Assembly (NCBI GenBank): GCA_905234395.1
Contig: CAJOHG010000008.1
Span: 1-40,420 of the forward strand
Source: an uncultured Selenomonadaceae bacterium
GTDB lineage: Bacteria; Bacillota; Negativicutes; Selenomonadales; Selenomonadaceae
DNA length: 40,420 nt
Direction of reading: 5' to 3'
Both the position numbers and the translations under genes were made by a program. Below the pieces are notes generated by a model. That model had not been told where the DNA came from, did no database searches, and was given only the letters and a program-made list of their open reading frames with translations. Positions 15,183-23,880 of the stretch are shown in pieces (position 1 is the first letter of the stretch; the number at the start of each line of letters is the position of its first letter).

Positions 15183-16699
15183 CGGGCATGTCGATAATGG
15201 CTGTCGAACTCGGTGCCGCAAGACTTCTCGCGCCGTATTTCAGCTCGTCGCAAATCGTCTGGACAATCATCATCGGCACGATAATGATCGCTCTCGCGCT
15301 CGGAAATGTTTGGGGCGGTCGCCGCGCAGATTCCGATAAAAATCCCGCAAAACTTTATCGCCGATTGATTTTCGCCGCGCTGTGGATTGGCGCAATTCCC
15401 GTGCTCGGAAAATATCTGATTATCGCAGTCGCGGGCGTGTTAATCGTCGCCATCGACACGAACCTTTTAATTTGGTCGGCATTCATCTCGTGCATGGCAA
15501 TTTTCGTCGCGCCGCTGTTTTTGCTCGGAACTGTCACGCCGTCGCTTGTAAAATATGCAACCGACAATCTCGAACACAACGGACGAATCGTCGGCAACCT
15601 CAACGCGTTCAACACAATCGGCAGCATTATCGGGACGTTCCTGCCAACTTTCGTGACAATTCCGGCAGTCGGCACCGCGATAACATTTTTGATTTTCTCC
15701 GGAATTCTCCTGTCGATTGGCATAATTTATTTCGTGAGCCTCGGCGCGAAGAAAATTTTCTGCGCGGGAGCCGTCGTGATTTTTATTGCGTGCACGATCA
15801 TCGGCAACTCGAACAGTTTTGCGTTCTGGGAAAAAAATCTGCGCTACGAAGGCGAATCGATTTACAATTATCTGCAAGTTCGCGAGACTTCCGACAAAAT
15901 TATTTTCTCCACAAATGTTTTGTTCGGCGTGCAGTCGATTAAGATAAAAAGTGGCGGTTTGACGGGCATGTATTACGATTACGCGCTTGCGGCTCCGCTT
16001 TTGACCGGCGGCAAAAAAATTTTGATTCTCGGCATGGGCACGGGCACCTTTGCTGAACAGTGCAAGAAATATTTTCCGTCCGCGCAGATTACGGGCGTTG
16101 AGATTGACGATAAAATCACCGCGTTGGCAAAAAAATATTTCTCCTTGCCCGAAGATGTCGCAGTCGTCACTTATGACGGTCGCGCCTTTCTGCAAGCCGA
16201 CAAAAATTTTTACGACGTGATTTTGGTCGACGCCTTTCAAGATATTTCGCCGCCGTTCCAGATGAGCTCGATTGAATTTTTTTCACTGGTCAAAAGTCAT
16301 TTGAATTCGGGCGGAGTGATGGTCGTCAACATGAACATGCGCGGCAACATCAACGAGTACTTGATTGACACGATTGCTAAAAATTTTTCGGCGTTGCGGA
16401 CGATTGACGCCAACAACGTCACGAACAGAGTTTTATTCGCGGCGGCTGATGATAAAATTTTAAATCAACTTCACGCCCGCGCAGAAAATCTTGACGACGA
16501 AAACTTATCTCGGCTGATGATTCACATTGCAGAAAATTGGACGACACCTCCGATTGGCGAAAATATTTTGTCCGATGACCGTGCTCCCGTCGAAATGTTG
16601 AGCATGAGAGCTTTGGACAATATCATTCAACAACATTTGCACCGCTGCAAAGAAATTTATCGGCGCGAAGGTTTGGACGGCATATTGAACAGTTTTTGA
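15119..16699 (+). CDS. membrane protein with spermidine-synthase-like domain
   Basis: 526 residues. The N-terminal 230 residues hold about seven TM helices (among them 22-40, 45-65, 83-113, 117-138 and 185-207), beginning with the ELGAARLLAPYFSSSQ segment typical of fused membrane spermidine-synthase-like proteins. The C-terminal half is the SAM-fold domain: ILGMGTGTFAE (303-313), VEID (327-330), DGRAF and DVILVDAFQ. Whether it makes a polyamine is unknown; membrane members often lack that activity. Its start region is duplicated upstream. A terminator follows the stop. Confidence 0.88.
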   Translation: MNLRPSPLLGNKNFLYATEFFSGMSIMAVELGAARLLAPYFSSSQIVWTIIIGTIMIALALGNVWGGRRADSDKNPAKLYRRLIFAALWIGAIPVLGKYLIIAVAGVLIVAIDTNLLIWSAFISCMAIFVAPLFLLGTVTPSLVKYATDNLEHNGRIVGNLNAFNTIGSIIGTFLPTFVTIPAVGTAITFLIFSGILLSIGIIYFVSLGAKKIFCAGAVVIFIACTIIGNSNSFAFWEKNLRYEGESIYNYLQVRETSDKIIFSTNVLFGVQSIKIKSGGLTGMYYDYALAAPLLTGGKKILILGMGTGTFAEQCKKYFPSAQITGVEIDDKITALAKKYFSLPEDVAVVTYDGRAFLQADKNFYDVILVDAFQDISPPFQMSSIEFFSLVKSHLNSGGVMVVNMNMRGNINEYLIDTIAKNFSALRTIDANNVTNRVLFAAADDKILNQLHARAENLDDENLSRLMIHIAENWTTPPIGENILSDDRAPVEMLSMRALDNIIQQHLHRCKEIYRREGLDGILNSF

Positions 16700-16702
16700 T
16701 AT

Positions 16703-16735
16703 AAAAAATCCCCGACGCGTTGTCGAGGATTTTTT
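16703..16735. terminator. bidirectional terminator
   Basis: AATCCCCGAC and GTCGAGGATT pair with one mismatch around GCGTT, with A-run before and T-run after. It serves the converging spermidine-synthase-like and glycosyltransferase genes. Confidence 0.85.
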
Positions 16736-16749
16736 GGTCGTTCCAAAAT

Positions 16750-18387
16750 TTATTTGCTTGCCAACCTTATTTGAATGGCATTTAAATTTACGCCCTGTGA
16801 AAGTAGCTCCTCGCCGTTTTTCGCCCAAGCAGTCCATTCGTCGTCGAAGGTATGCACGCGATAGAGGAGGTCGAATACACTTGCGCCCGCCTCGTCAAGC
16901 CGAATTTTTATGCCCGTGATGGGTTTACGTTTGCCCGTCGTGCCCGCCTGCTCGCCGTTGCAAACTTCCTGCGACCAGCCTTCCTGTTCGTTGTAATATA
17001 CCGAATAAAAAATGCCGTAAAACGGTTTAGAGAAATTTATTTTGATCGCTTGAATGTCATGATTTTGATCGAGTGAGTTGCTGATTTGATTTTCGAGCAT
17101 CCACGCACTCCAGCCGTCTTTGGCTGCATGTGTCTGATAGGTAAGCACAGGGCGATATTTAATGCGCTCCCGCTCCAATGTAACGATTCGGTTGCATATA
17201 TCCTTAAGCGAATTTAAAACTGTATCAAAGTTCTCCGATTCCGCACCGACATATTTCCGACACCAAAAGTCGGTATATGTGTCCAACGCCACGCCGAAAT
17301 GCGGGCTGTCATCATCTTCGTCAATTTGTTCGCCGAAATAATCCGCCACAAATTCTTTCCAATATTTGGTCGAGCCGAGCATACATGCGCCGTAATGACT
17401 ATACGGTTGCAAAGGGCTTTTGGAAACGTCAACAATGTACAGATCTTTAAGATTGATTGCCGCATTAATGAAAAATTGAAAATGCAACAGGTGCGTCGTA
17501 TGGGTGCGCGGAAACATGATGAATTTCGCGGTCGGTTTGCAGAACAACGCCCAATGTGTCAAAGTCCCCATCGTTGAGGCAATTTCGTCCGCACCCATGA
17601 CAAGAGAAATTTGTTCTTCGATGCTCAACTTTTCCGGTGCAACAATCTTAAAACCGCGTGACTCAAAAAAGTCTTCGAAATATTTTTCGTTAAAGCAATG
17701 CGCTTGATTCAAAGATTTCTGCGGAGCGTCATAACTCGTCCGCGTAAAATAGATCTTTTTGTATTCACTCGGTGTTACATGTTCTTTTATGGCTTGATAT
17801 GGAGTCAAAAATTCCTTCATGAACATACTCGGAGCATAGCATGATTGTTCGGGAATTGTGATTGAACGACATTGTATCGGCTTGTCGTCGACGTAAATTA
17901 TCCGCTCTTTTTCGAGACCCATTAATCTGAAGAACTCGTCAAACCACGGTCTGTGTCTGCCACGATAGGGGAGGAACAATATTTTTTGTTTTAATTCGGG
18001 ATGCTGTATGACATACCACAATCGACAAAAACCTTCCAACATGAAGTGTCCGAAATGTCCTCTTAAAGCTCCGCCAAAAATTACGTCTTCATCAAGCTGA
18101 ACGATATTTTCTCTGTCGACGGCATATGAGGTAAGAAGGTCACAATATTCAACATTTCCCTTTGGCTTTTGAGGCGGCACTCTTCTCGTATAACCCGCGA
18201 CGAAATTAAAATCACTGTCACAGACTCCGCCTTCATAGCCCGTTTCAATCTCATGAGCCGGCAAAAAAATTCCTCGTTCAACGGTTTGAACACTTGGATG
18301 TCCGTCGGAAAAACTTTTGGCGGATAATTTTTTCTGCCACTCTTCGACGTTTTCAACATACAAGTGTTTAGTTAAATCTTCCGTCAT
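16750..18387 (-). CDS. GT61-like (DUF563) glycosyltransferase with C-terminal ChW repeats
   Basis: 545 residues. The first ~350 resemble GT61/DUF563 glycosyltransferases: GGALRGHFGHFMLEGFCRLW, the IYFTRTSYDAPQKSLNQ segment, ESRGFKIVAPEKLSIEEQ and the donor-side MGADEIASTMGTLTHWALFC. The last 129 residues (417-545) contain three repeats with GW-x-W, NG, AGTTGK and AI-K/Q-I-x-L, the pattern of clostridial hydrophobic (ChW) repeats. There is no signal peptide. The combination suggests a cytoplasmic glycan-transfer enzyme with a binding module. ATG start at 18387, GGAGG eight bases upstream; own promoter. Confidence 0.8.
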   Translation of the reverse strand: MTEDLTKHLYVENVEEWQKKLSAKSFSDGHPSVQTVERGIFLPAHEIETGYEGGVCDSDFNFVAGYTRRVPPQKPKGNVEYCDLLTSYAVDRENIVQLDEDVIFGGALRGHFGHFMLEGFCRLWYVIQHPELKQKILFLPYRGRHRPWFDEFFRLMGLEKERIIYVDDKPIQCRSITIPEQSCYAPSMFMKEFLTPYQAIKEHVTPSEYKKIYFTRTSYDAPQKSLNQAHCFNEKYFEDFFESRGFKIVAPEKLSIEEQISLVMGADEIASTMGTLTHWALFCKPTAKFIMFPRTHTTHLLHFQFFINAAINLKDLYIVDVSKSPLQPYSHYGACMLGSTKYWKEFVADYFGEQIDEDDDSPHFGVALDTYTDFWCRKYVGAESENFDTVLNSLKDICNRIVTLERERIKYRPVLTYQTHAAKDGWSAWMLENQISNSLDQNHDIQAIKINFSKPFYGIFYSVYYNEQEGWSQEVCNGEQAGTTGKRKPITGIKIRLDEAGASVFDLLYRVHTFDDEWTAWAKNGEELLSQGVNLNAIQIRLASK

Positions 18388-18420
18388 GAACAAATCCTCC
18401 GTGAAATAAAAATATAAAGT

Positions 18421-18449
18421 ATGATACAGTAAAAGAATTTTCGCGTCAA
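18421..18449 (-). promoter_or_regulatory. promoter of the GT61-like gene
   Basis: On the minus strand TTGACG (18449-18444), 17-base spacer, TATCAT (18426-18421), about 33 bases before the start codon. Confidence 0.7.
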
Positions 18450-18548
18450 GTGTCGGTTACATTTAAAATTTTTTCGTGCCGAATCAATTTTACAAAGCGG
18501 CGCGTATCGATTAAAATGTCTCGCGAAAAATTTTTTGGAGGATTTTTT

Positions 18549-19394
18549 ATGCGATATTTCATGCAGGGCAACGCAGTCGGCAGCACCACTCCTTACGGCG
18601 ACAATTTGACGGTTGGCAATTACGTTGAGACCGGCGACGCGAAGATTTATTACGAAATTTACGGCAAGGGCGAACCGATTCTGATTCTGCACGGCGGAGG
18701 CGTCGGCAGTCCTTATGAACTCGGAAAAATTCTCGACGAGCTTAAAGAAAATCATCAGTTAATTGTGATGTCGACGCGCGGTCACGGACGTTCGGAGATC
18801 GGTCATTCACCGCTGACTTATGCTCAAAAAGCCGACGATGCTCTTGCAGTTCTCGACGCGTTGAAAATTTCCGCGCCCGTGCAAATTCTCGGATTCAGCG
18901 ACGGAGCTTATACCGCCTACGAAATTGCCGCGCTTTATCCCGAACGTGTCGAACGAATCACGGCGATTGGTGCAGGAACTTTGACGGCGGGCTATTTCCC
19001 TGCGACGATTGACTTTGCCGCGTTGGAGCAGGTTGACGCAGAATTTTTCGCCGCGCAGAAAAAAATTCGCCCGGAGCCTGAACGTTGGCAGGAATTTTTA
19101 AACGACTACATGAAATTTTGGAGCGAACAGAATATCGGTGCGGAAACCTTTTCAAAAATCAAATGCCCGGTGTTGTTGATTGTCGGCGACGAGGACGACC
19201 ATGCGCCCGTTGCGACGGTTTTGGCGGCTCATCAACTGATTGTCAATTCGCGGCTGTGCGTTATCCCTAAAGCGTGGCATACGGCATTTCTTGACAATTT
19301 CGACGTGACATGGACGGCAATTAATCAATTCGTCAACGCGCCGTTAAAATCTCTGACGCCGAGCAAAAAAATCGAATTCAACTCTTTAAGGTGA
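18549..19394 (+). CDS. alpha/beta hydrolase
   Basis: 281 residues, cytoplasmic. HGGGVGSP oxyanion region (48-55), TRGHGRSE, nucleophile Ser117 in GFSDGA, acid Asp near 214 in VGDEDDH and catalytic His244 in KAWHTAF: a complete triad. Substrate unknown. The ATG at 18549 has GGAGG seven bases upstream; the open frame upstream lacks protein character. Its stop overlaps a GTG five to six bases before the hisF start, so hisF is probably translated from the same mRNA. Confidence 0.9.
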   Translation: MRYFMQGNAVGSTTPYGDNLTVGNYVETGDAKIYYEIYGKGEPILILHGGGVGSPYELGKILDELKENHQLIVMSTRGHGRSEIGHSPLTYAQKADDALAVLDALKISAPVQILGFSDGAYTAYEIAALYPERVERITAIGAGTLTAGYFPATIDFAALEQVDAEFFAAQKKIRPEPERWQEFLNDYMKFWSEQNIGAETFSKIKCPVLLIVGDEDDHAPVATVLAAHQLIVNSRLCVIPKAWHTAFLDNFDVTWTAINQFVNAPLKSLTPSKKIEFNSLR

Positions 19395-19399
19395 TTGAT

Positions 19400-20155
19400 A
19401 TGTTGACTAAAAGAATTATTCCGTGTCTGGACGTGAAAGCCGGACGCGTCGTCAAGGGCACGAATTTTGTCGGACTGCGCGACGCCGGAGATCCCGTTGA
19501 ACTTGCCAAACGCTACGATTTGGAACGTGCGGACGAACTCGTTTTTCTGGACATCACCGCCTCGCACGAAGGTCGCGGCACAATGGTTGAAGTCGCCAAA
19601 AATTGTGCGGCTCAAGTTTTTATTCCGTTCACGGTCGGCGGCGGCATTCGCACCGTTGAAGATATGCGCGTGATGTTGGCGGCGGGAGCGGATAAAATTT
19701 CCGTCAACAGTGCGGCGGTAAAAAATCCTCAACTAATCAGCGACGGCGCAAAACGTTTCGGCAGTCAATGCGTCGTGCTTGCGGTCGATGCAAAACGCTC
19801 TGATAACGGCTGGGAAATTTACGTCAACGGCGGCAGAACTCCAACAGGTATCGATTGTCTTGAATGGGTCAAACGCGGCGTTGAACTCGGTGCGGGCGAA
19901 ATTCTTTTGACGAGCATGGACGCCGACGGCACCAAAGACGGCTACGACATCGAATTGACGCGTGCGGTCAGCGAGGCGGTTAATGTTCCCGTCATTGCTT
20001 CGGGCGGCGCAGGTAAGCTTGAACATTTTTACGACGTGCTTGTTGACGGCAAAGCGGATGCGGTTTTGGCGGCGAGCGTCTTCCATTACGGCAAATACAC
20101 CATTCGCGCGGTCAAAGAGTATCTGCAAAGTCGCGGCGTCGAAGTCAGATTTTAA
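19400..20155 (+). CDS. hisF: imidazole glycerol phosphate synthase, cyclase subunit HisF
   Basis: TIM-barrel enzyme that converts PRFAR with ammonia from HisH into IGP and AICAR. 251 residues, the normal size. Catalytic Asp11 in [14 protein letters not shown] and Asp130 in VVLAVDAKR are present, as are [10 protein letters not shown] and [11 protein letters not shown]. The ATG at 19400 (with AAGGTGA five bases upstream) fits better than the overlapping GTG at 19391. A strong terminator follows. No hisA, hisI or other histidine gene is nearby. Confidence 0.97.
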   Translation: MLTKRIIPCLDVKAGRVVKGTNFVGLRDAGDPVELAKRYDLERADELVFLDITASHEGRGTMVEVAKNCAAQVFIPFTVGGGIRTVEDMRVMLAAGADKISVNSAAVKNPQLISDGAKRFGSQCVVLAVDAKRSDNGWEIYVNGGRTPTGIDCLEWVKRGVELGAGEILLTSMDADGTKDGYDIELTRAVSEAVNVPVIASGGAGKLEHFYDVLVDGKADAVLAASVFHYGKYTIRAVKEYLQSRGVEVRF

Positions 20156-20171
20156 AGGTTGCCGATAAAAA

Positions 20172-20212
20172 ATCGGGGCACTGCAAATTTTGCAATGTCC
20201 CGATATTTTTTT
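20172..20212. terminator. strong bidirectional terminator
   Basis: ATCGGG-GCA-TGCAAA and TTTGCA-TG-CCCGAT form a long stem with small bulges around 20186, flanked by an A-run and a T-run. It ends hisF and the converging trmN6. Confidence 0.9.
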
Positions 20213-20225
20213 GCCGATGAATTGT

Positions 20226-20966
20226 TCACTCGTTGTAGATTTTGAAAATTTCTTCGGTATAAGAGCCGTCCTCGTTATGCACAATCAGCGGCGGCAAAAT
20301 TTTTAAGTTGCCCGCGTTCGCGCCGACGACTGCCTCCAACATGATTAAATTCGCGTCTCGATTCGGTTTCGGGTGAATCATTCGCAAACGTTTCATTTCC
20401 ATTTGCCGGCGGTGCAACGCGTCGACAATCTCGCACAATCTTGACGCAAGGTGAATCATGTAGAACGCGCCGTGAAATTTCAAAACGTACCTCGCCGCCG
20501 TAACAACGTCTTCCAATGTCGCCGTGAACTCGTGACGTGCCCGCGCTATTCCGAAAATTTTATTCGCCTCGCCGTTTTTCAGCGGTGTGTATGGCGGATT
20601 TGCGATTGCCGCGTCGAAAGTCTCTGCTTTGAAAATTTCTCGGTGCCGACGATAATCGCCCTCCATGACGGAAATTTTTTCGGTTAAGCCGTTGAGTTCG
20701 ACGTTGCGCCGTGCCAAATCAACTGCCCGCGAATTTAATTCGACTGCGCAAATTTCTCGGACGTTGTCGGCGATTAACAGCGGTATGACGCCCGTGCCCG
20801 TTCCCAAATCAATGACGCGAGAATTTTTTTTGAAGTGCGGGAAGTGCGCGATTAATACGGCATCCATCGAAAAACAGAATTCGCGCGGGTCTTGAATGAT
20901 TTTTCTTCCCGAACGCATTAAATCATCGAGACGTTCACCTTCGCGCAAAAAATTTTCGTCGTTCAT
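20226..20966 (-). CDS. trmN6: tRNA1(Val) (adenine(37)-N6)-methyltransferase family (TrmN6/YabB)
   Basis: 246 residues. SAM motif DLGTGTGV (53-60), acidic AVEL and the N6-adenine-specific NPPY (123-126). The N-terminal ERLDDLMRSGRKIIQDPREFCFSMDAVLIAHF-type segment (seen at 11-42) is characteristic of the YfiC/YabB family. Known members methylate A37 of tRNA1(Val); specificity here is inferred. ATG overlaps the ricT stop by four bases, as in the yaaT-yabB neighbourhood of B. subtilis. Confidence 0.92.
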   Translation of the reverse strand: MNDENFLREGERLDDLMRSGRKIIQDPREFCFSMDAVLIAHFPHFKKNSRVIDLGTGTGVIPLLIADNVREICAVELNSRAVDLARRNVELNGLTEKISVMEGDYRRHREIFKAETFDAAIANPPYTPLKNGEANKIFGIARARHEFTATLEDVVTAARYVLKFHGAFYMIHLASRLCEIVDALHRRQMEMKRLRMIHPKPNRDANLIMLEAVVGANAGNLKILPPLIVHNEDGSYTEEIFKIYNE

Positions 20967-22036
20967 TTCTTGTAGTCTCTGCGCGGCGGACGGCGTGATC
21001 TGTCTCCGCGAGGACGTTGCGGACGTTCGGGACGAGTGTCACGCTCAGAATTTTCCGGGCGATTGTAGCGGCGATTAAAAGCATCCGTTCTGCGCGGACG
21101 TTCGGGACGTTGCGGACGTTCTTCACGCGGCGGACGTTCGGGCTTGGGCGGCTCAATCGGTTTGACTTCTTCAATCGGCGCAGGCTCTTCAGTCTGCTCA
21201 AGTTCCTCGGCATCGACGGGCAAAATATCTTCCCACCCGGCGACGACAGTTTTATTCGTGTCGAGGAGAATCGTGGCGTTTCTGCGCGAAAAACTCACCG
21301 CAACGACTTTGCCCTCACCGTCGGCAACGATAACGCGACTGCCTTGACGCGGACGGAAGGTGATATTTTGGCGCGGACAGTTCTCGCAATACAAATCGTT
21401 CTCGTATTTGAGACAGCACATCAATCGCCCGCACACGCCGGAAATTTTCGTCGGGTTGAGCGACAAATTTTGATCTTTAGCCATGCGAATCGACACGGGA
21501 ATAAAATCGCCAAGGAATGACGCGCAACAAAGAGGTCGTCCGCAACCGCCCATGCCGCCCAAAAGTTTTGCCTCGTCGCGAACGCCGACTTGACGCAGTT
21601 CAATTCGCGTGCGGAAGATTGACGCCAAATCCCTCACGAGGTCTCGGAAGTCTACGCGCCCGTCTGCTGTGAAGAAAAAAATTATTTTGTTCACGTCAAA
21701 GGTGAACTCGACGTTGATTAATTTCATCGGCAGATCGTGTTCGCGAATCTTTTCCAGCCCGATTTCAAATGCTCGACGTTCAGCCTCGCGATTTTCTTCA
21801 AGCTGAATTAAATCTTGCGGTGTTGCCTTGCGATAAACTTTTTTGAGCGGCACGCCCGGTTCCGACTGCAAATTTTCATCGGCAAGCAATTCTCGCGGCT
21901 CGACGACCACTTGACCGCATTCAAGCCCGCGCACTGTTTCAACGATGACCCAATCGCCTTTGATTAGCACTTCCTCGGCAGGCTCGAAGAAAAAAATTTT
22001 TCCCGCCCGTCTCAATCTGATTCCTATTATTTGCAT
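20963..22036 (-). CDS. ricT: RicT/PSP1-type regulator of RNA processing
   Basis: 357 residues. RicT (YaaT) forms the Y complex with RicA and RicF, binds Fe-S and controls RNase Y activity. Conserved Cys in GGCGRPLCCASF (165,170,171) and GVCGRLMCCLKYE (202,207,208); PSP1 core from about 20 to 225. The tail after about residue 265 is an acidic-proline stretch followed by a long Arg/Pro-rich repeat region (PERP, RPERPRR, GDRSRRPPRRDYKK), which B. subtilis RicT does not have at this length and which may bind RNA. ATG at 22036 with GGAG nine bases upstream; a TTG at 22051 overlaps the ribosome site and is not used. Confidence 0.93.
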   Translation of the reverse strand: MQIIGIRLRRAGKIFFFEPAEEVLIKGDWVIVETVRGLECGQVVVEPRELLADENLQSEPGVPLKKVYRKATPQDLIQLEENREAERRAFEIGLEKIREHDLPMKLINVEFTFDVNKIIFFFTADGRVDFRDLVRDLASIFRTRIELRQVGVRDEAKLLGGMGGCGRPLCCASFLGDFIPVSIRMAKDQNLSLNPTKISGVCGRLMCCLKYENDLYCENCPRQNITFRPRQGSRVIVADGEGKVVAVSFSRRNATILLDTNKTVVAGWEDILPVDAEELEQTEEPAPIEEVKPIEPPKPERPPREERPQRPERPRRTDAFNRRYNRPENSERDTRPERPQRPRGDRSRRPPRRDYKK

Positions 22037-22065
22037 TTGATTAGTCTCCAAAATTTTTTCTGTAG

Positions 22066-22094
22066 AATATAGCGCATTTGCGGCGAATTGGCAA
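22066..22094 (-). promoter_or_regulatory. ricT promoter
   Basis: On the minus strand TTGCCA (22094-22089), 17-base spacer, TATATT (22071-22066). Confidence 0.7.
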
Positions 22095-22102
22095 ACAAAT
22101 CA

Positions 22103-22131
22103 TTGTCAAGGCTTTTCGATTGCGGTAAAAT
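22103..22131 (+). promoter_or_regulatory. GH13 operon promoter, divergent from ricT
   Basis: TTGTCA (22103-22108), 17-base spacer, TAAAAT (22126-22131). Its -35 lies only eight bases from the ricT -35, so the two polymerases would compete. Confidence 0.7.
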
Positions 22132-22149
22132 TTTTGGCGAGGTGATAAA

Positions 22150-23880
22150 ATGAACAGGCGAACATTTATCCAGGGAGTGATGGCTTTGACGGCAATGACG
22201 ATGATAAATCCAACGAATTTTGTTGTCGCCGCCGAAAATTTGAAGTGGTGGCAGAAAAAATCCGTCTACCAAATTTATCCGAAAAGTTTTCTCGACACGA
22301 CAGGCAGCGGCACCGGCGATTTGCGCGGCGTGATTCAAAAGCTCGACTACATTAAGAGTTTAAACGTCGGAGCGATTTGGTTAACGCCAATTTACGTTTC
22401 GCCGATGATTGATAACGGCTACGACATTGCGGACTACACGGCGATTGATCCGCGTTTCGGCACGCTTGAAGATTTTGACGAACTCATTGCCGAAGCGAAG
22501 GCGCGCGACATAAAAATTGTAATGGATTTGGTTTACAATCACACGTCCGATAAGCATCCGTGGTTTCTCGAATCAAAATCAAGTCGCGACAATCCCAAAG
22601 CCGATTGGTACATTTGGCGCGATGCAAAACCCGACGGCTCTGCTCCGACGAATTGGCGCGGAATTTTCGGCGGCAGTGCATGGCAGTGGTGCGAGGAGCG
22701 TCAACAATTTTATCTGCACACCTTCGCGACGGCTCAACCCGATTTGAATTGGGAAAATCCCGACGTTCGACGCGCACTCTACGACGCCGCAAATTTCTGG
22801 ATTAATCGCGGTGTAGGCGGTTTCAGAATTGACGCGATTGTTTACATCAAGAAGCCCGCCGAATTTGTCGACGGTGTTGCCGATTCGGACGGCACTTGCT
22901 CCGTGCACAACATGATTGCCAACACGCCCGGCATTTTGGATTTTCTGCGCGAATTCAAACGCGAAGTTTTCGACGGACACGACATTTTTACCGTTGCCGA
23001 AGCAAACAGCGTCAAGCCCGAAGAATTGCCCGATTGGGTCGGCGAACGCGGCGTCTTCGATATGCTGTTTGAATTCAGTCACGTCAATGTTATGTTCCCG
23101 CACGGCGAAGTTTGGCACTACGCGGAACTTTTCAAGCTCAGCGAACTCAAAGCGGCGTTGACGGCAAGTCAAATTGCGACGCGCGAAAGTTGGTATCCGA
23201 TTTATTTTGAGAATCACGACAAGCCTCGCTCGGTGAATATTTTCTTTCCGCACGGCTCCGATAAAATTTTGGCGGCAAAAGCTCTGGCGATGATTCTGTT
23301 CACTCTGCGCGGGACACCGTTCATTTATCAAGGCGAAGAGCTCGGTTTTGCAAATGCGGCGTTCAAATCGATTGACGACTACGACGACATTTCTTCGCGC
23401 GGACAATACGACATTGCGCGGGCTGACGGCTTGAGCGATAAGCAGGCGATGCGTTTCGTGCACAAATTCAGTCGCGACAATGCTCGGACTCCGATGCAGT
23501 GGAATTCGTCGGCAAATGCGGGATTCACGTCGGGAAAACCTTGGCTGCCCGTTCACGACGATTTTAAAACTTGCAACGCCGCATCGGAGGCTCGCGACGC
23601 AAATTCCGTGTTGAATTTTTATCGGACGTTGAGCGCGTTCCGCAATTCAAACGACGTTTTGATTCGCGGCGAATACGCGGAACTTTATCACGACAACGAG
23701 GAGCTGTTCATTTTCACGCGCACGCTCGGCGACAAAAAAATTATCACCGCCGTAAACTTCACGACGCACAACGTTGAATTGCCCGCGAAAATTTTTGACG
23801 GCGCGAGAAAAATTTTCGGCAACTACAGCGACAAGAAAAATTATTTCAGAGCGACGGAGGCGATGATTTATGAGCTTTAA
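22150..23880 (+). CDS. GH13 alpha-glucosidase / oligo-1,6-glucosidase with Tat signal
   Basis: 576 residues. Catalytic (beta/alpha)8 barrel of the alpha-amylase family: DLVYNHTS with His131, nucleophile Asp228 in GGFRIDAI, acid/base Glu284 in FTVAEAN, and Asp357 in ENHDKPR; the C-terminal beta domain follows. The GAN-type QIYPKSFLD and WQWCEERQQFYLH fit the oligo-1,6-glucosidase group. The N-terminus MNRRTFIQGVMALTAMTM is a twin-arginine signal (RRTFI) followed by a hydrophobic stretch and AxA-like VVAAE, suggesting export folded through TatAC. Ends 11 bases into the HAD gene, so they are coupled. Confidence 0.9.
   Translation: MNRRTFIQGVMALTAMTMINPTNFVVAAENLKWWQKKSVYQIYPKSFLDTTGSGTGDLRGVIQKLDYIKSLNVGAIWLTPIYVSPMIDNGYDIADYTAIDPRFGTLEDFDELIAEAKARDIKIVMDLVYNHTSDKHPWFLESKSSRDNPKADWYIWRDAKPDGSAPTNWRGIFGGSAWQWCEERQQFYLHTFATAQPDLNWENPDVRRALYDAANFWINRGVGGFRIDAIVYIKKPAEFVDGVADSDGTCSVHNMIANTPGILDFLREFKREVFDGHDIFTVAEANSVKPEELPDWVGERGVFDMLFEFSHVNVMFPHGEVWHYAELFKLSELKAALTASQIATRESWYPIYFENHDKPRSVNIFFPHGSDKILAAKALAMILFTLRGTPFIYQGEELGFANAAFKSIDDYDDISSRGQYDIARADGLSDKQAMRFVHKFSRDNARTPMQWNSSANAGFTSGKPWLPVHDDFKTCNAASEARDANSVLNFYRTLSAFRNSNDVLIRGEYAELYHDNEELFIFTRTLGDKKIITAVNFTTHNVELPAKIFDGARKIFGNYSDKKNYFRATEAMIYEL

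Noticed and set aside
15467..16240. 257-codon minus-strand frame inside the spermidine-synthase-like gene
   Set aside because: Shadow of the plus-strand gene with no ribosome site.
22579..23556. 325-codon open frame on the minus strand inside the GH13 gene
   Set aside because: It lies wholly opposite a gene with all catalytic motifs, has no ribosome site, and its translation is Arg/Ile-rich without domain motifs. Codon bias of the real gene keeps antisense frames open.
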